This document shows, piece after piece, positions 15,253 to 23,367 of a stretch of DNA of 64,000 nt (positions are counted from its first letter, which is position 1; every line of letters starts with the position of its first letter). Source of the DNA: Clostridium sp. MB40-C1. GTDB lineage: Bacteria > Bacillota > Clostridia > Clostridiales > Clostridiaceae. The notes beneath the pieces are model-generated. The model was not told the DNA's origin. It did no database searches and saw only the letters and a program-made list of their open reading frames with translations. The stretch covers positions 682,001 to 746,000 of the forward strand of contig NZ_CP133189.1 in the NCBI RefSeq assembly GCF_030913655.1. The letters run 5' to 3'. Made by a program: the position numbers and the translations under genes.

Positions 15253-16835
15253 TGTTAAATATATTTAGAAAAGATAGTGCGGAGTGGAAACTATACAAGG
15301 TAATGAATGATAAAACTTTATGGATTGAAAACTTTGTTAAAATAGCAAATAAAGAGGGAAAGATAGTACCATTTAAATTAAATCCAATGCAAAGAATTAT
15401 TATAAAAGATAGAAAGCATAGAAAAAAAATAATATTAAAGTCTAGACAAGTAGGTATGTCTGTGGTTAGTTGTGCAAAGAGTCTATATTATTGCACAGAG
15501 TCAAATACAGAATGCCTACTTGTTTCTTATTCAATAGATAGTGCTACTGCTATATTTGAGAAATTAAAGCAAATGTATTATTCTTTGCCTGAAGCAATTA
15601 GACCTAAATTAGTAAATAATAATAAGAAAGAATTAAAATTTACAAATGGTTCAAGAATAGTTGTTGCTACAGCAGGTAATAAACAGTTAGCAAGAGGGAT
15701 GACATTAAAATATTGTCATTTAAGTGAATTTGCATTTTGGAAAGATAATGCGAATAAACAGTTACTTGCAATTGAACAAGCTTTAAGACCAGATGGAGAG
15801 ATTGATATTGAAAGTACAGCAAATGGATTAAACTGGTTTAATGAAAAATACTTTAAAGCTAAAAATCATGAGAATTCATATTTTGCATATTTCTTTAATT
15901 ATATACAAGGTGCTTGTATGTTTAAGAGAGAAATGGATGAATCCGTTAAAACATATGTGGCTTTAAATGATACTGAACTTACATATGATATGTTGGAAGA
16001 TGAAGAAAAAGATTTAATTAATTATTATGGGGCAGATTTAAGGATTATAATGTGGCGTAGGTTAAAGATAGCAGATAGTAGTATAGAAGAGTTTAATCAA
16101 GAATTCCCAATAACAGATAATGTAGCATTTGTATCTACAGGTAATGCTATGTTTGATAGCAAACGACTAGCAGAGGTTGAAATGGCTATTATTAAGAATA
16201 AAAATTTAGTAGTGTCCAAAAGTAAAATTAAAAATATAAAAGAATTAAGTAGTTTAATAGGGTACTACAACAAAGAATTTAAAATATATAAATTGCGCGA
16301 AAAAGGAATGAGATATCATATTGGAATAGATGCAGGTGATGGAGTAGGAAAGGATTACACTGTTGTTACTGTATTAGATAAAAATTTTAATGAATGTGCT
16401 ATGTTTAGAAGCAATAAACTCAAACCGTACGCAATGGCTGAAATAATTAATGCTATAGGTAGGTATTATAATAAGGCATTACTTGAAATCGAAAGAGCAA
16501 GTGGTGGAAGAAATATAATTGAAAAATTAGAAACTATTTATAAATACAAAAGAATATCTATGTCATTATTTTATGATGAGTTTAATATTGCTAATTGGAG
16601 AGCGGGTTTTGATACACATAGCAAGAGTAAAGAAATGATAATAAGAACACTAGTTGAGTTCTTCGATACCAATAAGTTATGTGTTAATAGTAGAGAAACA
16701 ATTGAGGAAATGAAAATATTTGTACAGAATGCAAATGGTAGTATGAGAGCAATGGGAGAAGGACATGATGATACTGTTATTAGTTTAGCATTATCATTAA
16801 ATGCAATTATTAATGGTGCATGGGTTAAATGGTAA
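15252..16835 (+). CDS. Phage terminase large subunit (ATPase-nuclease)
   Basis: 527 residues, the usual TerL length. The Walker A-like motif is 'KSRQVGMS' at residues 63-70, with supporting ATPase motifs ('CHLSEFAFWKD' in the Walker B area). The C-terminal RNase H-like nuclease has Asp360 in 'GIDAGDGVGKDYT' and Asp506-Asp507 in 'GHDDTVISLALS'. It packages DNA through the portal using ATP and cuts the concatemer. It is coupled to the small subunit by a TAATG overlap. All key residues are present, so it looks intact. Confidence 0.9.
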   Translation: MLNIFRKDSAEWKLYKVMNDKTLWIENFVKIANKEGKIVPFKLNPMQRIIIKDRKHRKKIILKSRQVGMSVVSCAKSLYYCTESNTECLLVSYSIDSATAIFEKLKQMYYSLPEAIRPKLVNNNKKELKFTNGSRIVVATAGNKQLARGMTLKYCHLSEFAFWKDNANKQLLAIEQALRPDGEIDIESTANGLNWFNEKYFKAKNHENSYFAYFFNYIQGACMFKREMDESVKTYVALNDTELTYDMLEDEEKDLINYYGADLRIIMWRRLKIADSSIEEFNQEFPITDNVAFVSTGNAMFDSKRLAEVEMAIIKNKNLVVSKSKIKNIKELSSLIGYYNKEFKIYKLREKGMRYHIGIDAGDGVGKDYTVVTVLDKNFNECAMFRSNKLKPYAMAEIINAIGRYYNKALLEIERASGGRNIIEKLETIYKYKRISMSLFYDEFNIANWRAGFDTHSKSKEMIIRTLVEFFDTNKLCVNSRETIEEMKIFVQNANGSMRAMGEGHDDTVISLALSLNAIINGAWVKW

Positions 16836-16868
16836 TAAGATTATTTAATAAAATATTGAAGTTTAGAT

Positions 16869-16904
16869 AAGGTAGTGCATTTATATGTGTTACCTTGTTT
16901 TTTT
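16869..16904 (+). terminator. Terminator between terminase and portal genes
   Basis: AAGGTAGTGCAT (16869-16880) pairs with ATGTGTTACCTT (16885-16896), with three G-U pairs, followed by seven T residues. Confidence 0.7.
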
Positions 16905-16924
16905 GAAGGGATGTGGTGTATTAA

Positions 16925-18277
16925 ATGTTTTTTAAACAATCATTAGAGGAATATGTTAGTAAGAAATATAATAATAAATTTACATGGTTTGAAGATGAGG
17001 TCAATGAACAATATAGTAGGATAGCGGATATACAAAATAGAGATATGTATTTAAATCAGCAGATACATAAGATATGTTCTAAAAAAAATTTTGTATGGAA
17101 GAATAAAGAATTCAAAACTAAAAAATTGATACTTGATAATGTGAAAGATGTTATGGGTTTTCAAAGCACATATTTACTAGGGAATAAATTAAGTTTTACA
17201 GGTGATGAAAATAAATTAAAGTATTATAATAAGTTTTATAAAAAAGGTAATTATCATAAATTTGACAAAGATATAGTGGAAAATGGAGTACCTTATGAAC
17301 ATGTTGGAGAATATGTGTACATAGAAGAAAGAAATGGTATGAAGATTAGTAAAAGTTATATGATTGAACCGTGTGACTTTTATCCTGTATATACAGAAAC
17401 TAATGATTATGTTGCAGCTATAGAACATTGGATAGCAAATGGTATCTATTATTATAGAGTATATTATGAAGATAAGGTTGAATACTGGAATAACGAAGGT
17501 GGCGAATTAAGTTATATAGATGAACAAATAAGTATAACAGGTTTGCCGATAGATTATAAATTTCCTAACAATGATTTTAGATCATTACAAAAATTAATGA
17601 ATGAAATAGAATATTATATCAGCAAACTAGGTGATAGTATTCAAACTATTATATTAAATCCCATATTATATAATAATGGTAGACAATTAGATAATGATGA
17701 TGCACAAATGGATAAGGATGCAGTAGGATACTTATTTAATACATTAGGTGGTAAATTGGATTACGCTAATGCTAATATGGATTATAATACTATTAAATTG
17801 TATTTGAATTTTCTAATAGAACAATTTTATACTAAAGCAGGTATACCAAGTATAGTATATGGACAAGTTAATATTGCTAATGTGTCTGAGGTATCATTAA
17901 AACTTTTGTATCAACTTGCAGATGATAAGGCTACAAGAAATGAAATGTTCTTTAGAGAAGGATTAGAGCAACGTTTTGAAAAATGGGATATGATATTAGA
18001 ACAACAAGGAATAACATTAAATGATGAAGATGTTGACGTTGAAATAAATTATAAAAGACCAACTAATGATACTGAATTAATAAATAATTTATATAAACAA
18101 TGGGAGATGGGGGCTATTGATAGAACAACTATAATAGAGAAGTCGCCATTGACTGTTAACGTAAAACAAACTATTGAACGTTTAGAGGAAGAAGAACTAA
18201 AAGATGTAAAAGAGAACAATGAAAATAGTGGTGTAAATGATAATGTAAACGAAAACGATGAGATGAGTTTACAATAG
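16925..18277 (+). CDS. Phage portal protein (SPP1 gp6-like)
   Basis: The product is 450 residues, starting at ATG. The pattern fits the SPP1-type portal: an N-terminal helical wing with 'NQQIHKICSKKN' and 'TYLLGNKLSF', a central region with 'NDFRSLQKLMNEIEYYISKLGDSIQTI', and a tunnel-helix area near 'FYTKAGIPSIVYGQVN' followed by 'ATRNEMFFREGLEQRF'. A charged tail ends the protein. Twelve copies would form the DNA channel at the capsid vertex and dock the terminase. There is no fused head-morphogenesis (MuF) domain and no MuF gene follows. Confidence 0.85.
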   Translation: MFFKQSLEEYVSKKYNNKFTWFEDEVNEQYSRIADIQNRDMYLNQQIHKICSKKNFVWKNKEFKTKKLILDNVKDVMGFQSTYLLGNKLSFTGDENKLKYYNKFYKKGNYHKFDKDIVENGVPYEHVGEYVYIEERNGMKISKSYMIEPCDFYPVYTETNDYVAAIEHWIANGIYYYRVYYEDKVEYWNNEGGELSYIDEQISITGLPIDYKFPNNDFRSLQKLMNEIEYYISKLGDSIQTIILNPILYNNGRQLDNDDAQMDKDAVGYLFNTLGGKLDYANANMDYNTIKLYLNFLIEQFYTKAGIPSIVYGQVNIANVSEVSLKLLYQLADDKATRNEMFFREGLEQRFEKWDMILEQQGITLNDEDVDVEINYKRPTNDTELINNLYKQWEMGAIDRTTIIEKSPLTVNVKQTIERLEEEELKDVKENNENSGVNDNVNENDEMSLQ

Positions 18278-18697
18278 AAAAAGATATAATATGATTGAAT
18301 ATGAGTGAGATATTATAATAGTTATATTAGGAGATAGTTATATGTAATTAGATGTGGGACAAATAGGGTAATAATATTTGAAATGTGGGAACATATTTCA
18401 CCCATGAATATTCTACTGTTACTCTGTTACCCTATATATAACAATATGATATTAAATACTATATACATATCTATAATGAATACACACTAACATAAAACTA
18501 ATCATGATATACGGTATCGCATAACTCATATAAATAATACTTCTTTATTCTGATTGACTGTACGAAAAAATATTATAAGACCAAATAATATCAACGTTTA
18601 TGAAATAAATCCGTACATATAATTAAAATTAACTGTACGAATTCACAATAAAGTATTATAATATAAGTATAGTAAATTAGATAAAGGAGCGTTATGA
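18278..18697 (+). promoter_or_regulatory. Non-coding region before the recombinase: nested palindrome and repeated octamer
   Basis: No gene is visible in 420 bases. A nested dyad has an outer stem ATAGGGTAA (18363-18371)/TTACCCTAT (18427-18435) and an inner stem TGAAATGTG (18379-18387)/CATATTTCA (18392-18400). CTGTACGA occurs at 18558-18565 and 18633-18640, with the partial copy CCGTACAT at 18611. TATAAT at 18657-18662 is a likely -10 box, so the second octamer lies over the -35 position. This suggests repressor control of the recombinase gene; the nested dyad could be a recombination site. Both roles are inferred. Confidence 0.4.
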
Positions 18698-19495
18698 ATG
18701 GTAAATGTTAGGGTTAAAAGAGCAGTAGGTTATGTAAGGGTTAGTAGTGAAGGACAAATAGATAATACATCTATTGGAGAACAAATGGAAAAAATTAAAT
18801 TATATTGTCAATTGCATAACATAGAACTTGTTAAGATATTTACCGATGAAGGAGAAACAGGTTCAAAGGTAGATAAAAGAAAAGGCTATAACGATATGAT
18901 AGGATATATTCAAAACAACAATATAGATGCAATTATAGTAAATAAGATAGATAGAATACATAGAAGCGGTAAGAATTTATTAATAATGGTAGAAGATATA
19001 CTAGAACCTTTAAATATAGCATTTATAAGTATTACGGAACAGTTTGATACATCATCACCACAAGGCAAGTTATTTTTAACTATGTTAGGTGGATTTGCTG
19101 AATTTGAAAGAAGTACAATAAATGCTAGAACTAAAAGTGGTAGAGTTGCAACCGCTAAAAAAGGCAAGTTTGCAGGAGGTAAAGTGCCATTTGGATATGT
19201 TTTAATTGATTCGGAGAAACTCATATTAGAAATAGATAAGAAAAAGGCTGATATAGTTAAAAGTATATTTAAAATGCGTGCAGACAAATACAGTTTACAA
19301 AGAATAGCAAATGAATTAAATAATGAAGATATATTAAAAGATGGTAAGAAGTGGGCGAAAACCTCAATAGACTATATATTAAAGAATAGAGCATATGTTG
19401 GTGAATATGAGTATAATGGTAAGAAAGAAAATAATGGTATAAAATATAGTATTCCCAAGATAATAAGTAAACAATTATGGAATAAAATACACTAG
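18698..19495 (+). CDS. Short serine recombinase/resolvase
   Basis: 265 residues, ATG behind AAAGGAGCG. The N-terminal resolvase domain carries 'YVRVSSEGQ' with catalytic Ser16 and Arg14, then 'DRIHRSGKNL' and 'GGFAEFERSTINARTKSGR'. A 'recombinase' domain follows ('GGKVPFGYVL', 'IVKSIFKMRADKYSLQRIANELN'). It stops soon after this, lacking the zinc ribbon and long coiled coil of large serine integrases. It may be a compact family member or a C-terminally shortened integrase. It sits between portal and neck genes, an odd place for an integrase, so it could belong to a small inserted element. A terminator overlaps the stop. Confidence 0.85.
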   Translation: MVNVRVKRAVGYVRVSSEGQIDNTSIGEQMEKIKLYCQLHNIELVKIFTDEGETGSKVDKRKGYNDMIGYIQNNNIDAIIVNKIDRIHRSGKNLLIMVEDILEPLNIAFISITEQFDTSSPQGKLFLTMLGGFAEFERSTINARTKSGRVATAKKGKFAGGKVPFGYVLIDSEKLILEIDKKKADIVKSIFKMRADKYSLQRIANELNNEDILKDGKKWAKTSIDYILKNRAYVGEYEYNGKKENNGIKYSIPKIISKQLWNKIH

Positions 19496-19529
19496 AAATG
19501 ACTTGAAATGTAGGTCGTTTCTTTTTTTT
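19495..19529 (+). terminator. Terminator at the recombinase stop codon
   Basis: GAAATGACTT (19495-19504) pairs with AGGTCGTTTC (19512-19521), with two G-U, followed by eight T residues. The remaining 190 bases before the next gene are AT-rich with no visible gene. Confidence 0.8.
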
Positions 19530-19719
19530 ACCCCCTTTTTATATTTTTTCTTGTACGTAGACCTCTATTTTTTCCACAGCAAAAATTTAACCTCTCGTAT
19601 ACCCTCTAAGTTCTTGACATACCTACATTTACCCCATGTCACTAAATTGTTTAAATAGCGTAGAGGATTGAATCTTATGCTTTTTTATTTATAAATTTTA
19701 AAAGAAAGAAGGTAATTAA

Positions 19720-20202
19720 TTGAGTAAATTCAAAGAATTAAATCAATATATTTTTGATATAGAAAACTTACTATTAAAAAACCAAAAACTCTGTAAATTA
19801 TTATATTATCCTGATAAAGATGCTTTAGAAAAAGGAGATATAAAAGATACTGATATTCTAATAAATAACAATATATTTCCTTTCAATTATGTACCTCTCG
19901 ATAATGAGCAGAAATGTATAATATCAATCATACTAGACGACTTTCATAATGATGGAAGTGTACATTTAAGAAAAGGGACTATATCTTTTAATATTATATG
20001 TCATAAAGATTTATGGGCAACTGATTTAGGACTAAGACCATTTTTGTTGATGGAAGAAATAGATACAACTTTTAACAAAGTGCATAATAGGCAAGCAGTT
20101 AAGAGTATAGGTGGATTAGTATTTAAAGATGCACACGCCTTATGGAATAGTAACATTTATTCGGGTTATCAATTAATTTATGAATGTGAAAATATAGTTT
20201 AA
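19720..20202 (+). CDS. Putative tail terminator/tail completion protein
   Basis: The product is 160 residues, starting at TTG behind AAAGAAAGAAGG. It has an alpha-beta pattern with a central strand pair 'RKGTISFNIICHKDLW', a 'LGLRPFLLMEEIDTTFN' helix and a final strand 'YSGYQLIYECENI'. This resembles the fold and length of phage tail-terminator proteins, which cap the tail tube at the neck. Assignment rests on pattern and on the neighbouring connector-like genes. Confidence 0.5.
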   Translation: MSKFKELNQYIFDIENLLLKNQKLCKLLYYPDKDALEKGDIKDTDILINNNIFPFNYVPLDNEQKCIISIILDDFHNDGSVHLRKGTISFNIICHKDLWATDLGLRPFLLMEEIDTTFNKVHNRQAVKSIGGLVFKDAHALWNSNIYSGYQLIYECENIV

Positions 20203-20217
20203 AGGGGGCAAGAATTA

Positions 20218-20568
20218 ATGTTTAATGTATTAAAAATGTTAAAACTAGAATTAGGGAATAAAGAATATTTTACAGATGAGGAATTTACAGGGATTTTAAT
20301 ATTACATAAATTAAGTGCAACAGATACATATACAAACACAATGAAGAAACAGTTATATGAAGCTGCACTTGATGTATTAGAAAAAGTTATGAATAATTCT
20401 GATTATATGCGTAAACTTGAAACAGAGTTTGGAACACAAGGAGATGCTTATAAAAATCTTGAAAAACAAGTTGATAAAGTAAAAGATAAAATAATACAGC
20501 TAGAAGATGAGGAATTAGGAAGAGAAAATAAATCTGTATTTATGATGTATTATACAAATGAAATTTAA
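20218..20568 (+). CDS. Putative head-tail connector (gp6-like)
   Basis: The product is 116 residues, starting at ATG behind AAAGGGGGC. It is all-helical: 'LGNKEYFTDEEF' then helices ending 'YMRKLETEFGTQGDAYKNLEKQVDKVKDKI'. Gp6-like connectors are short helical proteins that extend the portal. Position between neck candidates supports this. No enzymatic motif is visible. Confidence 0.45.
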   Translation: MFNVLKMLKLELGNKEYFTDEEFTGILILHKLSATDTYTNTMKKQLYEAALDVLEKVMNNSDYMRKLETEFGTQGDAYKNLEKQVDKVKDKIIQLEDEELGRENKSVFMMYYTNEI

Positions 20569-20581
20569 AGAAGGTGATTAA

Positions 20582-21724
20582 ATGCAAAATTCAATTAGTA
20601 AGTTTTTTAATGAATATATAAGAAATTATGGTTGTAGTATAAAAATTAATGGTATAGATAATAGAGGATTTTTTAAAGAAATAGATGATAGAGAAAAAGG
20701 TTATGATAATAAATATTTGTTTACGGAGTTGGGAAAAGTTAGACAAGGAGACATCATTGAATGTTTGGAAAATAATTGGATTGTAATAGATAAAGATAGT
20801 AATATAGGACAAACTTATGACAAATGTGTAATTGCTAGAGCATTACATAACATTAAAATTTATATAAACAACACATTACATGAGTTTCCTGTGATTATTC
20901 AAACACAACAACAAGGTGTTGATGAAGAAAAATATATAAATATTGCTGATGGTAAAATTATGTTAATAACACAAGACAATAGTGTTACAAGAAAAATAGG
21001 TTACGATAAAAGAATTATTAAAATGCAGAATGTTTGGAATGTAACTGGCTTTACAAATGAAAATGAGGGTTTAAGATATATTTACTGTAAAAAAGGACAA
21101 CTTAATCCTTCTTCAGATGATTTAGAAAATGAGATTGCTGACAGATGGTTACATGAAACTAAACATGAATATTCTATTGATATTACGGAAGATAATATAC
21201 AACTTAAAGAAGGAGAAACTAAGCAATTAATAGTCAATGTTACGGATACAGTTAATAATAAAACTATCACTGTAAAAAAACCTACATTAATATATACATC
21301 ATTAGATAATAATATAGTTACTGTTGATGATAAGGGATTAACTAAAGCAATTTCAGAGGGAGGCACAACTATTAAAGTTGCTTTTGAAAATATAGAAAAA
21401 ATTATAAATGTAAAAGTAATAGAGGGTAGTAAAGTTGAATTAGAGATTAGTGGTGTTGATAAAATGGCTTTGGATAGAACTAAAACTTACAATTCAAATA
21501 TTCCAGTAGTGTGGAGTGTAGAAAATGTACCAATGAGTAATGGAATGGTTGAAAGTATACAATATGCTACTATAACAGAAAACACAGATACAACTTGTAC
21601 TATTAAAGCCACAGATAAATGGATTTTTGCTGATGGAAGAAGTAGATATTTTAATATCATTGCTATAAGTGAGGATAATAGTGATGTAGTAGTAATTAAG
21701 AATGTGAAAATTAGTCCATATTAA
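20582..21724 (+). CDS. Phage structural protein: head-closure-like domain plus Ig-like domain
   Basis: The product is 380 residues, starting at ATG behind GAAGGTGAT. About residues 1-180 look like a neck or head-closure domain: 'KINGIDNRGFFKE', 'LFTELGKVRQGDIIECLENNWIV' (a 'rGDii..g..W.v' beta-barrel signature), then a second barrel-like repeat with 'RIIKMQNVWNVTGFT'. Residues near 195-280 are a bacterial Ig-like (Big_2) domain: 'IQLKEGETKQLIVN', 'TSLDNNIVTVDDKGLTKAIS', 'GTTIKV'. A further Ig-like stretch fills the end. Ig domains on virion proteins usually aid weak surface binding. The exact neck role is inferred. Confidence 0.55.
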   Translation: MQNSISKFFNEYIRNYGCSIKINGIDNRGFFKEIDDREKGYDNKYLFTELGKVRQGDIIECLENNWIVIDKDSNIGQTYDKCVIARALHNIKIYINNTLHEFPVIIQTQQQGVDEEKYINIADGKIMLITQDNSVTRKIGYDKRIIKMQNVWNVTGFTNENEGLRYIYCKKGQLNPSSDDLENEIADRWLHETKHEYSIDITEDNIQLKEGETKQLIVNVTDTVNNKTITVKKPTLIYTSLDNNIVTVDDKGLTKAISEGGTTIKVAFENIEKIINVKVIEGSKVELEISGVDKMALDRTKTYNSNIPVVWSVENVPMSNGMVESIQYATITENTDTTCTIKATDKWIFADGRSRYFNIIAISEDNSDVVVIKNVKISPY

Positions 21725-21855
21725 AAAACAAATATTGAATTTTTAGTATTGAAAAATATAGGTGCATAGTGATATACTTTATATACACATAGTTAATTAA
21801 CTTAATATTTAACTATGATATATATATCTATATTGAAAATATTTTTAATATATAA

Positions 21856-21948
21856 AAGATAGATATATCAACGTTTAAAGGTTTTAAAATAGACGATGTT
21901 CAAGATGTTTACCACAATGCTGAATTCCCAGAAGAATGGGAAGAATAG
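21856..21948 (+). pseudogene. Coding remnant without a start codon
   Basis: A 30-codon stretch in one frame ends 'KIDDVQDVYHNAEFPEEWEE' before TAG. It is bounded upstream by a stop and has no start codon or ribosome-binding site. The composition looks protein-like. A second short frame, MGERFFISKQFVR, follows directly. It is probably the tail end of a lost or frame-broken phage gene. The parent protein is not recognised. Confidence 0.35.
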
Positions 21949-22040
21949 ATGGGTGAAAGGTTTTTTATAAGTAAGCAATTTGTAAGATGATGACATATGT
22001 TACCTGATAAAAACTTTAAAATATTCATATATTTAAATTC

Positions 22041-22082
22041 AACCACTTTTAATATAGATATATATATTGAAAGTGGTTTTTT
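22041..22082 (+). terminator. Strong intrinsic terminator after the remnant
   Basis: AACCACTTT (22041-22049) pairs with AAAGTGGTT (22070-22078). The loop itself folds (AATATA/TATATT), and a T-run follows. Confidence 0.8.
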
Positions 22083-22144
22083 GTTTATAGATTTAATAAA
22101 AGAATTCGATATTACATATAAATAAGTTTGGATATGTTTAATAA

Positions 22145-22219
22145 CTTGTTGATAAGGAAGGCTACACTAAGTTGTTTACATTCTTTAAAAACAGACGCAT
22201 AAATGTTAAATATAATTGA
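22145..22219 (+). pseudogene. Second short coding remnant
   Basis: The frame reads 'LVDKEGYTKLFTFFKNRRIN' and ends at TGA. There is no start and no ribosome-binding site. It looks like a decayed gene fragment. The whole stretch 21725-22508 otherwise holds no gene, apart from the terminator at 22041 and the inverted repeat at 22425. Confidence 0.25.
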
Positions 22220-22424
22220 TAGAAAAGAAAAAAGTTAACAGAATAAGAAGGTGACAAATATAATAATGGTGTTAAATTAATTTAAGATGAAAATATTTTA
22301 GTAAAAGAATTTATATATCTTTTCGATATTGATAAAAACACATTTCAATAATTAAAGTATATTTTTATGTTTGTTTATAAAAACTAAATAAAAATCAATA
22401 TAGGTTATGATGAATTTTATGAAA

Positions 22425-22498
22425 TGAGGAAATTGCATAATTAAAAATTAAAATACGTAATGCAAGTTTTATGCTTATGGAATTATGCAATTTCCTCA
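22425..22498. repeat. 18-bp perfect inverted repeat
   Basis: TGAGGAAATTGCATAATT (22425-22442) is repeated inverted at 22481-22498, enclosing 38 bases. A one-base-shorter single copy, GAGGAATTGCATAATT, lies far away downstream of glyA near 46317. The motif is therefore dispersed in this genome. It could be a small transposable unit, a protein-binding hairpin or an element end. No flanking target duplication is evident. Confidence 0.7.
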
Positions 22499-22523
22499 AA
22501 TGTAAGTAATGGAGGATCATGAA

Positions 22524-23108
22524 ATGGTTAAATTATCATTAGAAAAATATAAAAATAAAATGAAAGAGAAATATAAGGATATATTAAAAGAAATAGATAA
22601 TAAGCTTGTATTAGCAGATTCATGGAGTAGAGGGAAATTGTTATACGAATTATTAGAAAAAACTGATATATGCCCAGAAGAATTAAAATATTATGTATTT
22701 TATAAGTGGTGGGATAGTATAGACTCATATCATTCAGAATTTAATAGAGATAGTATTAAAGAATGGATTAAATTAGCAAATATTGATATACAATCGGAAG
22801 TACAAGAGAAATTAATTATGGATGATGATGGATTTATCAAAGTTTATAGAGGAACGCATGAATTAAATGAAGGTTGGTATGGAATGAGTTGGACCACAGA
22901 TAAAGAAATAGCTAAGAAATTTGCAAATGGATGTGGAGTTAGACTTCAAACTAAAAATCCAACTATATTAACTGGAAGAGTTTCGTATTATAATGTTTTG
23001 GGAATCTTTAATGATAGAAAGGAAAGTGAAGTATTATGTTATCTTGTTAATAAGCAAGATAATATAGAAAGAGTATATAATTTACCCTTATTAAAATTAA
23101 ACTACTAA
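22524..23108 (+). CDS. ADP-ribosyltransferase-like phage protein
   Basis: 194 residues. ATG 22524 is chosen over 22509 because GGAGGA (22511-22516) lies between them. The first 90 residues are helical. The second half shows the R-S-E pattern of ADP-ribosyltransferase folds: 'VYRGT' (Arg109), 'GMSWTTDKEIAKKFA' (Ser122-Trp-Thr-Thr), and 'RKESEVL' with Glu167-Ser-Glu169. No signal peptide is present, so a cytoplasmic target is likely. It is the last gene of the phage region. It may be a morphogenesis, host-takeover or anti-defence enzyme, or a toxin. Enzymatic activity is inferred from motif order only. Confidence 0.55.
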   Translation: MVKLSLEKYKNKMKEKYKDILKEIDNKLVLADSWSRGKLLYELLEKTDICPEELKYYVFYKWWDSIDSYHSEFNRDSIKEWIKLANIDIQSEVQEKLIMDDDGFIKVYRGTHELNEGWYGMSWTTDKEIAKKFANGCGVRLQTKNPTILTGRVSYYNVLGIFNDRKESEVLCYLVNKQDNIERVYNLPLLKLNY

Positions 23109-23367
23109 AACAAGCTGAAGTATAGGAAAGTTAATTTTTGTATTATGGGTTGTTGATAAATAAAGTTTCAATTAATACAAACAACAAGAGGTTAATGTGG
23201 ATTTGATTCTACTAGAATTTATTAAACAAAGTATTTATAATGACTAAAGGGGAATTTAATGATATTAATCATATTTTTTAAAATAGGTCTAAAGAAAAAT
23301 GATTATAAAGTGAATAAATAAATAAATACTTGACCATAATATCAACAAAGGACAAAGGAGTGATATT
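23109..23367. other. Prophage-chromosome junction zone
   Basis: No gene is visible. Phage-type genes end at 23108 and host-type genes begin at 23368, so the right attachment site should lie here or slightly upstream. No tRNA or obvious core duplication can be defined, because the left end is outside the window. CTTGACCATAATATC just before the next gene may be part of its promoter. Confidence 0.35.

Noticed and set aside
18698-19495. The recombinase as the prophage integrase
   Set aside because: Not excluded, but it lies mid-genome between virion genes and lacks the usual large-integrase C-terminal domain, so I do not assign it the integration role.
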